Assembly: GCF_024707125.1 (NCBI RefSeq)
Contig: NZ_JANQAH010000011.1
Span: 868,001-932,000, forward strand
DNA from: Devosia sp.
Lineage (GTDB): Bacteria > Pseudomonadota > Alphaproteobacteria > Rhizobiales > Devosiaceae
Direction of reading: 5' to 3'
DNA length: 64,000 nucleotides
This document shows positions 43,058 through 52,034 of the stretch, one piece after another. The notes beneath the pieces were generated by a model. That model searched no databases and had not been told where the DNA came from. It saw only the letters and a list, made by a program, of their open reading frames with translations. Each line of letters starts with the position of its first letter. Position 1 is the first letter of the stretch. A program made the translations under genes and the position numbers.

Positions 43058-45211
43058 ATGACCGATATTTCTTCTTCGCCTTCCCGCTTCGCGTTCAAGC
43101 TGCCCACGCCCAAATCGGTGATGGACCTGCTGCGCTCGGGCGACATCGCACTCGCCACCGGTGTGATGGGGCTGATCGTCATCCTGATCGTGCCACTGCC
43201 GGCACTGCTGGTCGACGGCCTCCTCGCCATCTCGATCGTCTTTTCGGTGATGATCCTGATGACGGCGCTGTTCATTCAGAAGCCGCTGGAATTCTCGTCC
43301 TTCCCCACCGTGTTGCTGATCGCCACAATGCTGCGGCTTGGCCTCAACTTGGCGACCACCCGTCTCATCCTCTCGGAAGGCCATAACGGCACGCACGCTG
43401 CCGGCCACGTCATCGAGGCCTTTGGCAATTTCGTGACGCGCGGCAACTTCATCATCGGTATCGTGATCTTCATCATCCTCGTGATCGTGAACTTCATCGT
43501 CATCACCAAGGGTTCCGGCCGTATCGCCGAAGTCGCGGCACGCTTCAGCTTGGACGCAATGCCCGGCAAGCAGATGGCCATCGACGCCGACCTTTCGGCG
43601 GGCCTGATCGACGAAGACACCGCCAAGAAGCGCCGTGCGGAACTGGAAGGCGAAAGCGCCTTCTTCGGTAACATGGACGGTGCCTCCAAATTCGTGCGCG
43701 GCGACGCCATTGCCGGCCTGATCATCACCTTCATCAACGTCTCGGCCGGCATCGCCATCGGCGTGATGCAGGAAGGCCTGACGATCCAGGAAGCAGGCAA
43801 CGTCTATACGCTCCTGACCATCGGCGACGGCCTTGTCAGCCAGATCCCGGCGCTGATCGTGTCGACCGCAGCCGGTATCCTCGTTTCCAAGTCGGGCGTT
43901 GCCGGCGCCGCCGACAAGGCCCTGACCGCCCAGTTTGGTGGTTACCCCAAGGCCCTGGGCATGGCATCGGCCGTGATGGCCGCTCTTGCCCTGCTGCCCG
44001 GCATGCCGCTGCTTCCCTTCCTTGCGCTGTCCGGTGGCGTCGGCTACGCCGCCTTCCGCGCCTCGCGCGGCAAGGCCGCCCGTGAAGTGGTCGAGCGTGC
44101 CAAGACCGTGGCGGAAGCCGCAGCCAAGGCTCCGGGTGCACCCGGCCAGCCCGGTGCCGCGCCTGCCGGCGAACCGCCGATCAGCGACAGCCTCAAGATC
44201 GACGATCTCAAGCTCGAACTCGGCTATGGCCTGCTCGGCCTCGTCAAGGAAGACGAAACGGGCACCGATCGCCTCACCGAGCAGATCAAGGCCCTGCGCC
44301 GCCAGCTGGCGCTGGAACTGGGCTTTGTCATGCCGCCGGTCCGCATTCTCGACAACATGCAGCTCGAACCCAATGACTACAAGGTTCGCATCAAGGAAGT
44401 GGAGGCCGCCCACGGCCAGATCCACGCTAACCTGCTGATGGTCATGGACCCCTACGGCAATCCGATCGACCTGCCGGGCCACCAGACAACCGAGCCGACC
44501 TTTGGCCTGCCGGCAACCTGGATCGACCCGGCGCTGCGCGACGAAGCCGAACTGCGCGGCCTTTCGATCATCGATCCGTCGACCGTGATCTCGACCCACC
44601 TGACCGAAGTGCTCAAGGCCAACGTCGCCGAGCTTCTGAGCTACGCCAATGTGCAGACCCTGCTTTCGGGCCTGCCCAAGGATCAGCAGAAGCTGGTGGA
44701 AGACATCATCCCGAGCCAGATTTCGGTCTCGGGCGTCCAGCGCGTGCTGCAGGCTCTGCTCACCGAGCGCATCTCGATTCGCGACCTCTCGACGATCCTC
44801 GAAGGCATCGCCGAAGTGGCAGCGCCCGGCCGCTCGATCCAGGCGATCACCGAGCATGTGCGCAGCCGTCTTGCCCGCCAGATCTGCGCCGCCAATCTCG
44901 GCCAGGACGGCAACCTGCCGCTGCTTACGCTCTCCCCGCAATGGGAACGCGACTTCGCCGAAGCCATGGTGGGCGAAGGCGAACACCGGCACCTGGCAAT
45001 GGCGCCGAGCCGTTTGCAGCAGTTCATCGTCTCGGTGGGCCAAGCCTTCGAAAAGGCCGCTCAGCAGGGCGAACTGCCGGTGATGATCACCTCGCCCTCG
45101 ATCCGCCCGCATGTTCGCGCCATCATCGAGCGTTTCCGCCCGCAGACGGTGGTGATGAGCCAGAACGAGGTTCACCCACGCGTCCGCCTCAAGACGGTGG
45201 GTGCCATCTAG
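43058..45211 (+). CDS. flhA: flagellar export apparatus protein
   Basis: A 717-residue FlhA: about eight membrane spans in the first 330 residues, with the conserved FHIPEP-type loop (DAMPGKQMAIDADLSAGLID), then a large cytoplasmic domain that docks export substrates. The middle linker is Ala/Pro-rich. It has full family length and ends before a strong terminator. Start ATG 43058. Confidence 0.96.
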   Translation: MTDISSSPSRFAFKLPTPKSVMDLLRSGDIALATGVMGLIVILIVPLPALLVDGLLAISIVFSVMILMTALFIQKPLEFSSFPTVLLIATMLRLGLNLATTRLILSEGHNGTHAAGHVIEAFGNFVTRGNFIIGIVIFIILVIVNFIVITKGSGRIAEVAARFSLDAMPGKQMAIDADLSAGLIDEDTAKKRRAELEGESAFFGNMDGASKFVRGDAIAGLIITFINVSAGIAIGVMQEGLTIQEAGNVYTLLTIGDGLVSQIPALIVSTAAGILVSKSGVAGAADKALTAQFGGYPKALGMASAVMAALALLPGMPLLPFLALSGGVGYAAFRASRGKAAREVVERAKTVAEAAAKAPGAPGQPGAAPAGEPPISDSLKIDDLKLELGYGLLGLVKEDETGTDRLTEQIKALRRQLALELGFVMPPVRILDNMQLEPNDYKVRIKEVEAAHGQIHANLLMVMDPYGNPIDLPGHQTTEPTFGLPATWIDPALRDEAELRGLSIIDPSTVISTHLTEVLKANVAELLSYANVQTLLSGLPKDQQKLVEDIIPSQISVSGVQRVLQALLTERISIRDLSTILEGIAEVAAPGRSIQAITEHVRSRLARQICAANLGQDGNLPLLTLSPQWERDFAEAMVGEGEHRHLAMAPSRLQQFIVSVGQAFEKAAQQGELPVMITSPSIRPHVRAIIERFRPQTVVMSQNEVHPRVRLKTVGAI

Positions 45212-45237
45212 GCTCCTGCCGCAGGATCAGAACAGCG

Positions 45238-45264
45238 AAAGGGCGAACCAGCGGTTCGCCCTTT
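45238..45264. terminator. terminator after flhA
   Basis: Perfect 12-base stem AAAGGGCGAACC / GGTTCGCCCTTT with loop AGC, between convergent genes; usable from both strands. Confidence 0.8.
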
Positions 45265-45272
45265 CTATTTGG

Positions 45273-45470
45273 TTAGTTCGCGAGATTGCCAGCGGTCAGC
45301 GGCGGCAGGTTGATCACCGAGGCTTCGCGGGAGGTATCGACCTCTTCCTCTTCGGCCAGCTCTCGCTCGGCCTGGTACCAGAATTCCTGTTCGCGATCCT
45401 CAGGCTGGCCGGCCTCGTCCCAAAGCTGGTAGGCGCGATCCCGAACCTTGTATTCCTCGACATGCGGCAT
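45273..45470 (-). CDS. DUF2934-type small protein (65 aa)
   Basis: MPHVEEYKVRDRAYQLWDEA and GQPEDREQEFWYQAERELAE match the DUF2934 pattern (RAYxLWExxGxPxGxxxEFW) as I remember it. The GAGGAGAG site lies ahead of ATG 45470. The reading frame stays open for a long way upstream through the neighbouring gene, but only this part looks coding. Soluble, acidic tail, function unknown. Confidence 0.75.
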   Translation of the reverse strand: MPHVEEYKVRDRAYQLWDEAGQPEDREQEFWYQAERELAEEEEVDTSREASVINLPPLTAGNLAN

Positions 45471-45550
45471 GGTGCTCTCCTCGTTACGCATGAATGCAGA
45501 ACGCGAGCCTGACCTAGCAGTTGCCGACGACGCGGCCGTGACGAGAGATT

Positions 45551-46162
45551 TTACCGACTGGTCAGGGCCAACTTGGCGCCTAGGGCCACGAAAGCGGCCG
45601 CAAAGGAGCGGCGCATCCAGGTCATGATCGTCGGCTTTGAGATGACATGGCCGCGAATGGCGGCGGCAAAGAGCCCGTAAAGCGCGAAGACCACGAAGGT
45701 CATGAGCATGAAAACAAGGCTCAGCTGCAGCATCTGCGGTACCGCACCCGGCGCGTCCGCCGGCACGAATTGCGGCAGGAAGGCGAAGAAGAAGATCGAG
45801 AGCTTTGGATTGAGGAGGTTGATGAGAACGACCTCGACGGCCATGTCTTTGAGACTCTTGGGTTCGGCATTGGCCGAAACCGAGAGCGAGCCGGTTTCGC
45901 GCAGTGTCGCCCAGGCCATGTAGAGGAGATAGGCGACGCCGAGATATTTGATGATTTCGAAGGCAAGCGCGCTGGCATGGAGAATGGCGGCAAGACCGGT
46001 GATGGCGGCGATCATGTGCGGCACGATGCCGATGGTGCAGAAGAAGGCCGCCCATATGCTGGCCTTGCCGCCGCGGCCGAGGCCGGCGGCGATGGTGTAG
46101 AGCGCCCCGGCGCCCGGGGAGACGACGACGATCAGGGTCGTGATGAGAAATTCGACGCTCAT
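45551..46162 (-). CDS. LysE/RhtB-family amino-acid exporter
   Basis: A 203-residue protein with about six membrane spans. The LysE signature is VVSPGAGALYTIAAGLGRGG near residue 13, with NLLNPKLSIFFFAFLPQFV near residue 115. GGAGGA precedes ATG 46162. It likely exports an amino acid or derivative; which one is unknown. Divergent from the zinc-ribbon peptidase gene. Confidence 0.88.
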   Translation of the reverse strand: MSVEFLITTLIVVVSPGAGALYTIAAGLGRGGKASIWAAFFCTIGIVPHMIAAITGLAAILHASALAFEIIKYLGVAYLLYMAWATLRETGSLSVSANAEPKSLKDMAVEVVLINLLNPKLSIFFFAFLPQFVPADAPGAVPQMLQLSLVFMLMTFVVFALYGLFAAAIRGHVISKPTIMTWMRRSFAAAFVALGAKLALTSR

Positions 46163-46258
46163 GGCGGTCCTCCGGGCGGTTTTGACGGACAGTTTCTCTT
46201 TTCGTGCGGAACGGCAAGTCCTGCGTGACATTATCCCCGTCACCAACAGGGGACCGGC

Positions 46259-47350
46259 ATGCGCCTCTTCGTCTGCGATCATTGCGGCAATACCGTCTAT
46301 TTCGAGAACAGCCGCTGCGAGCATTGCGGCCACGCGCTGGGCTATCTGCCCGAGGACAATGCGCTGATTTCGCTCGATGAGGCGGCGGGGGGCTGGCTGG
46401 CGCCGGCCTTTCCGGGAAAGGCCTATATCTATTGCGACAATGCCCGGCATGGAGCCTGCAACTGGCTGATACCGGCCGAGCAAGGCGGACCAGTGCTCTG
46501 CGCGGCCTGCATTCACAACGAGACCATTCCTGCGCTCGACAATCCCGACAATCTGCTGCGCTGGCAGGTGGTCGAACGGGCCAAGAAGCGCCTGGTCTAT
46601 TCGCTATTGCGCCTGGGCTTGCCGCTGAAAACACGGGACGAGGACCCCGAGCACGGCCTCGCCTTCCGCTTTCTCGCCGATGCCGGCAGCGCACCGCATG
46701 TGATGACAGGGCATGAAAGTGGCGTCATCACCATCGCGCTGGCGGAGGCCGATGACGCCGAGCGGGAGCGCCGCCGCGCCGGCATGGGCGAACCCTATCG
46801 CACCCTGCTCGGTCATTTCCGGCACGAGGTCGGGCACCACTATTGGGATCTGCTGGTGGCTGGGCAGCCGCCGGAACAGCAGTTTCGCGCGCTTTTCGGC
46901 GACGAACGGGCCGATTATGGCGCGGCGCTAGAGGCCTATTACGCTAGTGGCACGCCCGCGGGCTGGCCGCAAACCCATATATCGGCCTATGCCACCGCCC
47001 ACCCCTGGGAGGATTTTGCCGAAACGTTTGCGCACTACCTCCACATCATCGACACGGTGGAGATGGCAGCCGCCTTCGGCATCAGGGCAAGGCCCCGGAC
47101 TGGCGACGGGAGCCTGACCATGCCGCCAGTGCACTTCGATCCCTATATGGCGCCGGACATGGCAGGGATCATCGACAACTGGATTCCGCTCGCTTCGCTA
47201 CTCAACAATCTCAATCGCGCCATGGGACAGGCCGACGCCTATCCCTTCGTGCTGACGCCGGCGGTGATCGAAAAGCTGGGTTTTGTGAATGATCTCGTGC
47301 ACCAAGCGCCAGCATTGGGGCATCTGGCGGCGCTTGAGGTCGAAGGCTGA
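46259..47350 (+). CDS. zinc-ribbon putative metallopeptidase
   Basis: A 363-residue soluble protein: N-terminal zinc ribbon with two CxxC pairs (FVCDHCGNTVYFENSRCEHC), a second partial Cys pair at LCAAC near residue 82, then a metallopeptidase-like domain with an HExxH motif (FRHEVGHHYW, near 185) and a downstream Glu in WEDFAETFAHY. Proteins of this form are annotated as putative zinc-binding peptidases without known substrate. GGGGA lies ahead of the ATG. Confidence 0.8.
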   Translation: MRLFVCDHCGNTVYFENSRCEHCGHALGYLPEDNALISLDEAAGGWLAPAFPGKAYIYCDNARHGACNWLIPAEQGGPVLCAACIHNETIPALDNPDNLLRWQVVERAKKRLVYSLLRLGLPLKTRDEDPEHGLAFRFLADAGSAPHVMTGHESGVITIALAEADDAERERRRAGMGEPYRTLLGHFRHEVGHHYWDLLVAGQPPEQQFRALFGDERADYGAALEAYYASGTPAGWPQTHISAYATAHPWEDFAETFAHYLHIIDTVEMAAAFGIRARPRTGDGSLTMPPVHFDPYMAPDMAGIIDNWIPLASLLNNLNRAMGQADAYPFVLTPAVIEKLGFVNDLVHQAPALGHLAALEVEG

Positions 47351-47391
47351 CGGACTTCCAGCATCAGGCGCTTGCTGGTAAACCCTCGTTT

Positions 47392-47850
47392 ATGTCCGAC
47401 ATCATCATTCTTCGCGTCCCCGTTTTTTCGACCCTTTCCAATGCCGCCTTCGCCCTGCGCAAGGAGGTGTTCGTCTGGGAGCAGAAAGTGCCCGAGGAGG
47501 AAGAGCTCGATAGCTACGACCTCACCGCGATCCACTATGTCGCCGTGGCCGAGGGCAATGTCGTTGCGACCCTGCGGCTCATCGAACAGCCCGAGCACAT
47601 GAAGATCGGCCGGGTGGCCGTGCACCAGGCCTGGCGCGGCAAGGGCGTGGCGCGAAAGCTCATCGAAAAGGCCATGGCCGATGCGCGGGCCAAGGGCAGC
47701 GAGCGCTTTTACCTCACCGCACAATCGGACAAGCTGGGGCTTTACGAGAAGCTCGGCTTTGTCGCTTTCGGCCCGGAATTCATGGATGGCGGCATGCCGC
47801 ATCGGGCCATGCGCGACTATGACAAGGCTAGCGCAACCTTAATCGATTAA
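47392..47850 (+). CDS. GNAT-family N-acetyltransferase
   Basis: A 152-residue acetyltransferase resembling ElaA/YjcF-type enzymes: FALRKEVFVWEQKVPEEEEL at the start, the acetyl-CoA loop VHQAWRGKGVARKLIEKAM (R/Q-x-x-G-x-G/A), and FYLTAQSDKLGLYEKLGFVA. Its stop codon lies inside a perfect CtrA box that probably serves the next transcription unit. The substrate is unknown. Confidence 0.9.
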   Translation: MSDIIILRVPVFSTLSNAAFALRKEVFVWEQKVPEEEELDSYDLTAIHYVAVAEGNVVATLRLIEQPEHMKIGRVAVHQAWRGKGVARKLIEKAMADARAKGSERFYLTAQSDKLGLYEKLGFVAFGPEFMDGGMPHRAMRDYDKASATLID

Positions 47851-47862
47851 TTCAAATTTAAC
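47847..47862 (+). promoter_or_regulatory. perfect CtrA box
   Basis: TTAA-TTCAAAT-TTAAC is an exact match to the CtrA consensus TTAA-N7-TTAAC. It overlaps the stop of the GNAT gene, with another TTAACC at 47866-47871, and faces the structured non-coding region before the PRC-barrel gene. It is the best CtrA site I found in the window. Confidence 0.6.
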
Positions 47863-47928
47863 GCATTAACCCGGCCGAGGGACTCCTGCCCTCAAACCTG
47901 CGTTATTGTGGGCTTGTCGCTCATAGAG

Positions 47929-48064
47929 CGCGTCCTGCCGGGCGGCAACCAGGTGTGGTGCTACTTAAGGCAAGAACGCGAATTCTTGTCTTTTCGCAGG
48001 ACGCGACCAACCGCCAGGGAGGCGGAAAAGGGCCGGCACCGCCTCGCGCGGGAGCCGGCCTTTT
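47929..48064 (+). ncRNA. candidate structured small RNA or leader RNA
   Basis: There is no gene between 47851 and 48254, but the sequence is strongly structured. A perfect 10-base helix CGCGTCCTGC (47929-47938) / GCAGGACGCG (47996-48005) encloses a hairpin CAAGAA-CGCGAA-TTCTTG. Then come CCGCC-AGGGA-GGCGG (48011-48025) and a terminator-like stem ending in TTTT at 48064. A CtrA box lies 67 bases ahead. It could be a free small RNA or a terminated leader of the PRC-barrel gene. I do not recognise the family. Ends are approximate. Confidence 0.5.
48026..48064 (+). terminator. intrinsic terminator of the candidate RNA
   Basis: Stem GGCCGGC / GCCGGCC with an inner CCGC/GCGG stem, flanked by AAAAG before and TTTT after. 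Confidence 0.7.
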
Positions 48065-48073
48065 CAACGTTTG

Positions 48074-48115
48074 CGCAGCAAATCGTTCAATGATTTCGCA
48101 GCAAATCGTTCAATG
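48074..48115 (+). repeat. tandem repeat, two copies of a 23-base unit
   Basis: CGCAGCAAATCGTTCAATG occurs at 48074-48092 and again at 48097-48115, in the gap between the terminator and the PRC-barrel gene. It could be a regulator site or a simple duplication. Confidence 0.6.
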
Positions 48116-48254
48116 GTTCCGCAATTAGTTGGGAAATTGATGGGGAACGGCATCGGGATCGAGGCGTTCACCAATCAACGGGCCACGCGGCACTCTACCG
48201 GCAAGTTTTGCGCCGCATGGCCCTGTTCAAACAAATGAACCATTGGAGCCTACA

Positions 48255-48884
48255 ATGATCCGCACGCTTTTGACTACTACGGCCGTTGCCGTGCTCATGG
48301 GTACTGCTGCTATTGCTCAGACGGCGCCCGCTCCGGCCCCCACAGATGCACCCGCTACTACAACTGAAGCGCCCGCAACTGCTCCGGCCGATGCCAATAC
48401 GCCGGCCGAAGTCACGGCCGCCCCCGTTGACACGGGCGCTGCCGAGGAAACCGATGTCAACGAACCCTGGGACATGTCGGCCGGCTATGTGGCCGCTGAT
48501 ACCGACAATCTCGGCACGCGCCTCATCGGTCAGCCGGTCTATTCGAGCGCCGGTGACGACGCCGAAGAAATCGGTTCGATCAATGATATCGTCTTCTCTG
48601 AAGGCGGCCAGATCGAAGCGGTGGTGATCGGCGTCGGTGGTTTCCTGGGCATCGGGGAAAAGAATGTCGCCGTCGATTTCGGCTCGCTCGAATTTACCCT
48701 CGCGGCTGACAACACCGAGCGCTGGGTGCTCCCGACCACTGCCGAGGCACTGACCACTGCCCCTGACTTTGTCTGGGAGGAAGACGTGCCGGCCGATGGC
48801 GCAGCCCCTGCCGATGCCATGGCCCCGGCTGCTCCCGACGCGATGGCGCCGGCTGCCGATCCCGCTCCGGTTACCACGCAGTAA
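48255..48884 (+). CDS. exported PRC-barrel domain protein
   Basis: A 209-residue protein with a signal peptide (MIRTLLTTTAVAVLMGTAAIAQ), an Ala/Pro/Thr-rich linker to about residue 70, and a PRC-barrel domain (GTRLIGQPVYSSAGDDAEEI, SINDIVFSEGGQIEAVVIGV, GGFLGIGEKNVAVDFGSLEF). The tail is again Ala/Pro-rich. Such proteins are common in the periplasm of this group, with no firm role. GGAG precedes ATG 48255. Confidence 0.82.
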   Translation: MIRTLLTTTAVAVLMGTAAIAQTAPAPAPTDAPATTTEAPATAPADANTPAEVTAAPVDTGAAEETDVNEPWDMSAGYVAADTDNLGTRLIGQPVYSSAGDDAEEIGSINDIVFSEGGQIEAVVIGVGGFLGIGEKNVAVDFGSLEFTLAADNTERWVLPTTAEALTTAPDFVWEEDVPADGAAPADAMAPAAPDAMAPAADPAPVTTQ

Positions 48885-48926
48885 TCTTTCCTCTGGGCCT
48901 TTGCTCACTGGAGGCTCAAGGAAAGG

Positions 48927-48953
48927 AAAAGGCCCGCTTCGGCGGGCCTTTTT
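48927..48953 (+). terminator. terminator after the PRC-barrel gene
   Basis: Stem GGCCCGC / GCGGGCC with a TTCG tetraloop, flanked by AAAA and followed by TTTTT. Confidence 0.85.
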
Positions 48954-48971
48954 GCATTCTGAATTCTCGGT

Positions 48972-49385
48972 TCAGCGGTTACGAAAACGCTGGCGGGCCA
49001 CTTCGTCGAATTCGGCCTGCTCGATCTTGTTCTGCTCGTCGCGCTCGCGCTGATGTTCGCGCTGATCGAGCAGCTCGACCTTTTTCAGGTCTTCAAGGGC
49101 TTCGGCGAGCTGGTCCTGCGCCGTCTCGAGCTTGCCGCGCATATCGGTGGCGGAGGCCAGCAGATTGTCGCGGCGCTGCAGAGCGGCCTTGGCAAAGGTG
49201 GAATAGGCAAAATGGGCGACGTCGGAAATCCCGGTCTTGGTCTGCTCGATCTCGATCTGCTGATCGAGTTCGGAAGCCATGCGCTCGAAGTCCGCGACCA
49301 TCATTTCGATCTGCATGACCTGCCGGCGCTTTTCGTCGACATTGAACTTCTTGAGCCGAATGAGGCTCTCACTGCGCGATTTCAA
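48972..49385 (-). CDS. fliJ: flagellar export chaperone-like protein
   Basis: A 137-residue, almost wholly helical coiled-coil protein (SLIRLKKFNVDEKRRQVMQI, AKAALQRRDNLLASATDMRG, a charged tail LDQREHQRERDEQNKIEQAE). Such length, composition and position right after fliI are those of FliJ, the central stalk of the flagellar export ATPase. FliJ is poorly conserved, so context is important. Confidence 0.85.
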   Translation of the reverse strand: MKSRSESLIRLKKFNVDEKRRQVMQIEMMVADFERMASELDQQIEIEQTKTGISDVAHFAYSTFAKAALQRRDNLLASATDMRGKLETAQDQLAEALEDLKKVELLDQREHQRERDEQNKIEQAEFDEVARQRFRNR

Positions 49386-49443
49386 GACCTGTACTCCTTA
49401 CACATCAAGTCAGTCTCCGAAAGAGGCCCCAAGCACACTCCCG

Positions 49444-50772
49444 TCAGACCTGCGCATCCGCCTCGGCGATGATCTCCGCAAGGCGTTCATAGCCCTCGGC
49501 GATCGTCGACGTTTCCTCCCGCTGCTGGTTCAAAAACCCTTCCAGCTTGGGATTCACGGCGATAGCGCGGTCCACATTCGGATCTGACCCTTTGCGGTAA
49601 GCCCCCAGCCGGATCAGTTCCTCCATGTCCGAAAATATGGACATGAGCTCTCGCGCCCTTGCCAGAACCGGCCGAACTTCGGTCGGTACGCACCCTGGCA
49701 TCGTGCGCGAAATGGACCGGAGCACGTTGACGGCGGGATAACGCCCCCGCTCGGCAATGCCGCGCTCCATCACGATGTGCCCATCGAGAATACCGCGAAC
49801 GGCATCAGCAATGGGCTCATTGTGATCATCACCTTCCACCAAAACGGTAAATAGTCCGGTAATAGAACCGGTAGAAGGCGTTCCAGGGCCCGCACGCTCA
49901 AGCAAACGTGGCAATTCGGTGAACACGGTCGGTGGATAACCCTTTGCCGTGGGTGGTTCGCCGATGGAAAGACCGATCTCGCGCTGCGCCATGGCAAAGC
50001 GGGTGAGCGAGTCCATCATGCACAGGACCCGCAGCCCTTCGTCACGCAGATATTCGGAAAGCGCCAGGGAGATATAGGCGGCCTGCCGGCGCATGAGCGC
50101 GGCTTCGTCCGAGGTCGCGACCACGACGATAGCGCGCTTGAGGCCCTCTTCGCCGAGATATTCCTGGATGAACTCGTGCACTTCGCGGCCGCGCTCGCCG
50201 ATGAGGCCGATGACCGAGACGTCGACATTGGTATTGCGCGCCAGCATCGACATGAGCACGGACTTGCCGACGCCCGAGCCGGCAAAGATACCCATGCGCT
50301 GGCCTTCGCACAGCGTGGTGAACGTGTTGAGGGTGCGCACGCCGAGATCAAGGGGATCGCCGACGCGTACGCGATCGTGCGCTGCAAGCGGCGACTGGCG
50401 CAGCGGATAGGATTTTGCGCCGCGCGCCAGAGGCCCCATGCCGTCAATGGGTTCGCCATTGGCATTGATGACACGGCCGAGCCAGGCCATGGAGGGATTG
50501 ACCGAGCCGTCGTGGCGCTTGAACACCGCCTTGCAGCCCATGCGCACGCCACTCAACTCGCCAAAGGGCAGGCAGAGGGCGTGGCCATCGCGAAAACCGA
50601 TGATCTCGGCGGCTAGGTGTCCGCCATCGCTGCCCTCGATCATGACGCGGCCGCCCACGCGCAGTTCGCGCACCGGGCCCACGACCTCGATCAGCAGCCC
50701 CTGAACCGATTTGACGCGCCCGAACACCTCGACATCGTCGATGGCGTCGATGGCCGATATGAGCGCCTTCAT
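49444..50772 (-). CDS. fliI: flagellum-specific export ATPase
   Basis: A 442-residue F1-beta-like ATPase: Walker [12 protein letters not shown] near residue 165, the [17 protein letters not shown] loop, Walker [21 protein letters not shown] and [14 protein letters not shown]. It energises export with FliH and FliJ. Start at [18 protein letters not shown] (50772); the frame opens 75 bases earlier but that part lacks family similarity. It is divergent from ctrA, with 430 bases between. Confidence 0.94.
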   Translation of the reverse strand: MKALISAIDAIDDVEVFGRVKSVQGLLIEVVGPVRELRVGGRVMIEGSDGGHLAAEIIGFRDGHALCLPFGELSGVRMGCKAVFKRHDGSVNPSMAWLGRVINANGEPIDGMGPLARGAKSYPLRQSPLAAHDRVRVGDPLDLGVRTLNTFTTLCEGQRMGIFAGSGVGKSVLMSMLARNTNVDVSVIGLIGERGREVHEFIQEYLGEEGLKRAIVVVATSDEAALMRRQAAYISLALSEYLRDEGLRVLCMMDSLTRFAMAQREIGLSIGEPPTAKGYPPTVFTELPRLLERAGPGTPSTGSITGLFTVLVEGDDHNEPIADAVRGILDGHIVMERGIAERGRYPAVNVLRSISRTMPGCVPTEVRPVLARARELMSIFSDMEELIRLGAYRKGSDPNVDRAIAVNPKLEGFLNQQREETSTIAEGYERLAEIIAEADAQV

Positions 50773-51202
50773 GCTTGGTTCGGGCCTTTTGCTGACACAA
50801 ATATGGTTTACGTCCCGCCTCCGAATCGGGGCCGGCGCGAATCGCAAGATAACCGAACATTAACTTAAATTCGCTATTGGCTGAGCGTTCGGGCCGCTGG
50901 CGTAGATGGCGGAGCTTTGTGCCCAAATCACTCCCACATCACGGAATGCACGAGTCGCCTGAATCGCTTGTAGGCACTTCTTAACGTACTACCTTAAGAA
51001 ATTTTCATCTATTTTTCTTAACAATTTCAAACACTTAAATTAAAATCATCTTACCAGTGTTTGCGTATTGCCGAAGCGAATTAAACTTTGTTAACTATTT
51101 GGGCTTAGGCTTCAGTCATATCCAGTAGGGTTGGAGCGTGGTGGTTGGACTTGTCATCCCATCACGCGGGTTCCAGCAGGAACGAATGACAAGGGGAATA
51201 TA
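50773..51202. promoter_or_regulatory. fliI-ctrA intergenic control region
   Basis: The region carries four GANTC (CcrM) sites at 50823, 50839, 50952 and 50961, and an AT-rich part (about 50980-51100) with several TTAA half-sites, none with the exact N7 spacing. In Caulobacter and other Alphaproteobacteria ctrA promoters are tied to GANTC methylation and to CtrA feedback. No gene is seen here. Confidence 0.6.
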
Positions 51203-51910
51203 ATGCGGGTACTCCTCATCGAGGACGATAGCGCCACGGCGCAGAGCATCGAACTGATGCTCAAGTCCGAAAGCTTCAACGTCTACACCACCGATCTCGG
51301 TGAGGAAGGCGTCGATCTCGGCAAACTTTATGACTACGATATTATCCTGCTGGATCTCAATCTGCCCGATATGAGCGGCTATGAGGTTCTGCGGACATTG
51401 CGCGTCGCCAAGGTGCAGACGCCGATCCTTATTCTCTCGGGCCTTGCCGGCATCGAAGACAAGGTGCGTGGTCTCGGCTTCGGTGCCGACGACTACATGA
51501 CCAAGCCCTTCCACAAGGACGAACTCGTGGCTCGCATCCACGCCATCGTTCGTCGCTCCAAGGGCCATGCCCAGTCGGTCATCTCGACGGGCGACCTGAT
51601 GGTCAATCTCGACACCAAGACCGTCGAAGTGCAGGGCGCCCGCGTCCACCTGACGGGCAAGGAATACCAGATGCTGGAGCTGCTCTCGCTCCGCAAGGGT
51701 ACGACGCTCACCAAGGAAATGTTCCTCAACCACCTCTATGGTGGCATGGACGAGCCGGAACTGAAGATCATCGACGTCTTCATCTGCAAGCTGCGCAAGA
51801 AGCTCAGCGTTGCCACCGGCGGCAAGAATTACATCGAAACCGTCTGGGGCCGCGGCTATGTGCTGCGCGAGCCCGATGAGGCCGATGTCTATAGCGAAAA
51901 CGTCGCCTGA
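51203..51910 (+). CDS. ctrA: cell-cycle master response regulator CtrA
   Basis: CtrA controls replication start, division and flagellar genes in Alphaproteobacteria. The 235-residue protein has a complete receiver (acidic pair in LLIEDDS, phospho-acceptor Asp51 in [12 protein letters not shown], Lys in MTKPFHKDE) and an OmpR-type winged helix ([20 protein letters not shown], then [14 protein letters not shown]). The near-invariant sequence makes the call firm. AAGGGG precedes ATG 51203, and a strong terminator follows. Confidence 0.97.
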   Translation: MRVLLIEDDSATAQSIELMLKSESFNVYTTDLGEEGVDLGKLYDYDIILLDLNLPDMSGYEVLRTLRVAKVQTPILILSGLAGIEDKVRGLGFGADDYMTKPFHKDELVARIHAIVRRSKGHAQSVISTGDLMVNLDTKTVEVQGARVHLTGKEYQMLELLSLRKGTTLTKEMFLNHLYGGMDEPELKIIDVFICKLRKKLSVATGGKNYIETVWGRGYVLREPDEADVYSENVA

Positions 51911-51930
51911 TCTTCCGGTGATAGAAATGC

Positions 51931-51964
51931 AAAAGCCCCGCAACCGCTGCGGGGCTTTTTGTTT
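51931..51964 (+). terminator. terminator after ctrA
   Basis: Stem AAAAGCCCCGC / GCGGGGCTTTT (11 bases) with a seven-base loop, running into a T-rich tail. Confidence 0.88.
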
Positions 51965-52034
51965 TGGGTTTAGTCACCGGTTTCCTGCATGACGGCCATG
52001 GCATCCACCGTGCCATCGGCATTGGCGCGGAAGG

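Noticed and set aside
42905-45175. 756-codon open frame on the minus strand
   Set aside because: It is antisense to flhA, which matches its family over full length.
45471-46694. long minus-strand frame continuous with the DUF2934 gene
   Set aside because: Only the last 65 codons have a ribosome site and family pattern; the upstream part shadows the LysE gene and the antisense of the peptidase gene.
48074-48115. short direct repeats as a possible CRISPR start
   Set aside because: Only two copies with a four-base gap, too short for spacers, and no cas genes in the window.
50981-51094. TTAA pairs before ctrA as CtrA boxes
   Set aside because: The pairs are spaced N9 and N6, not N7, so I do not call any of them a site.
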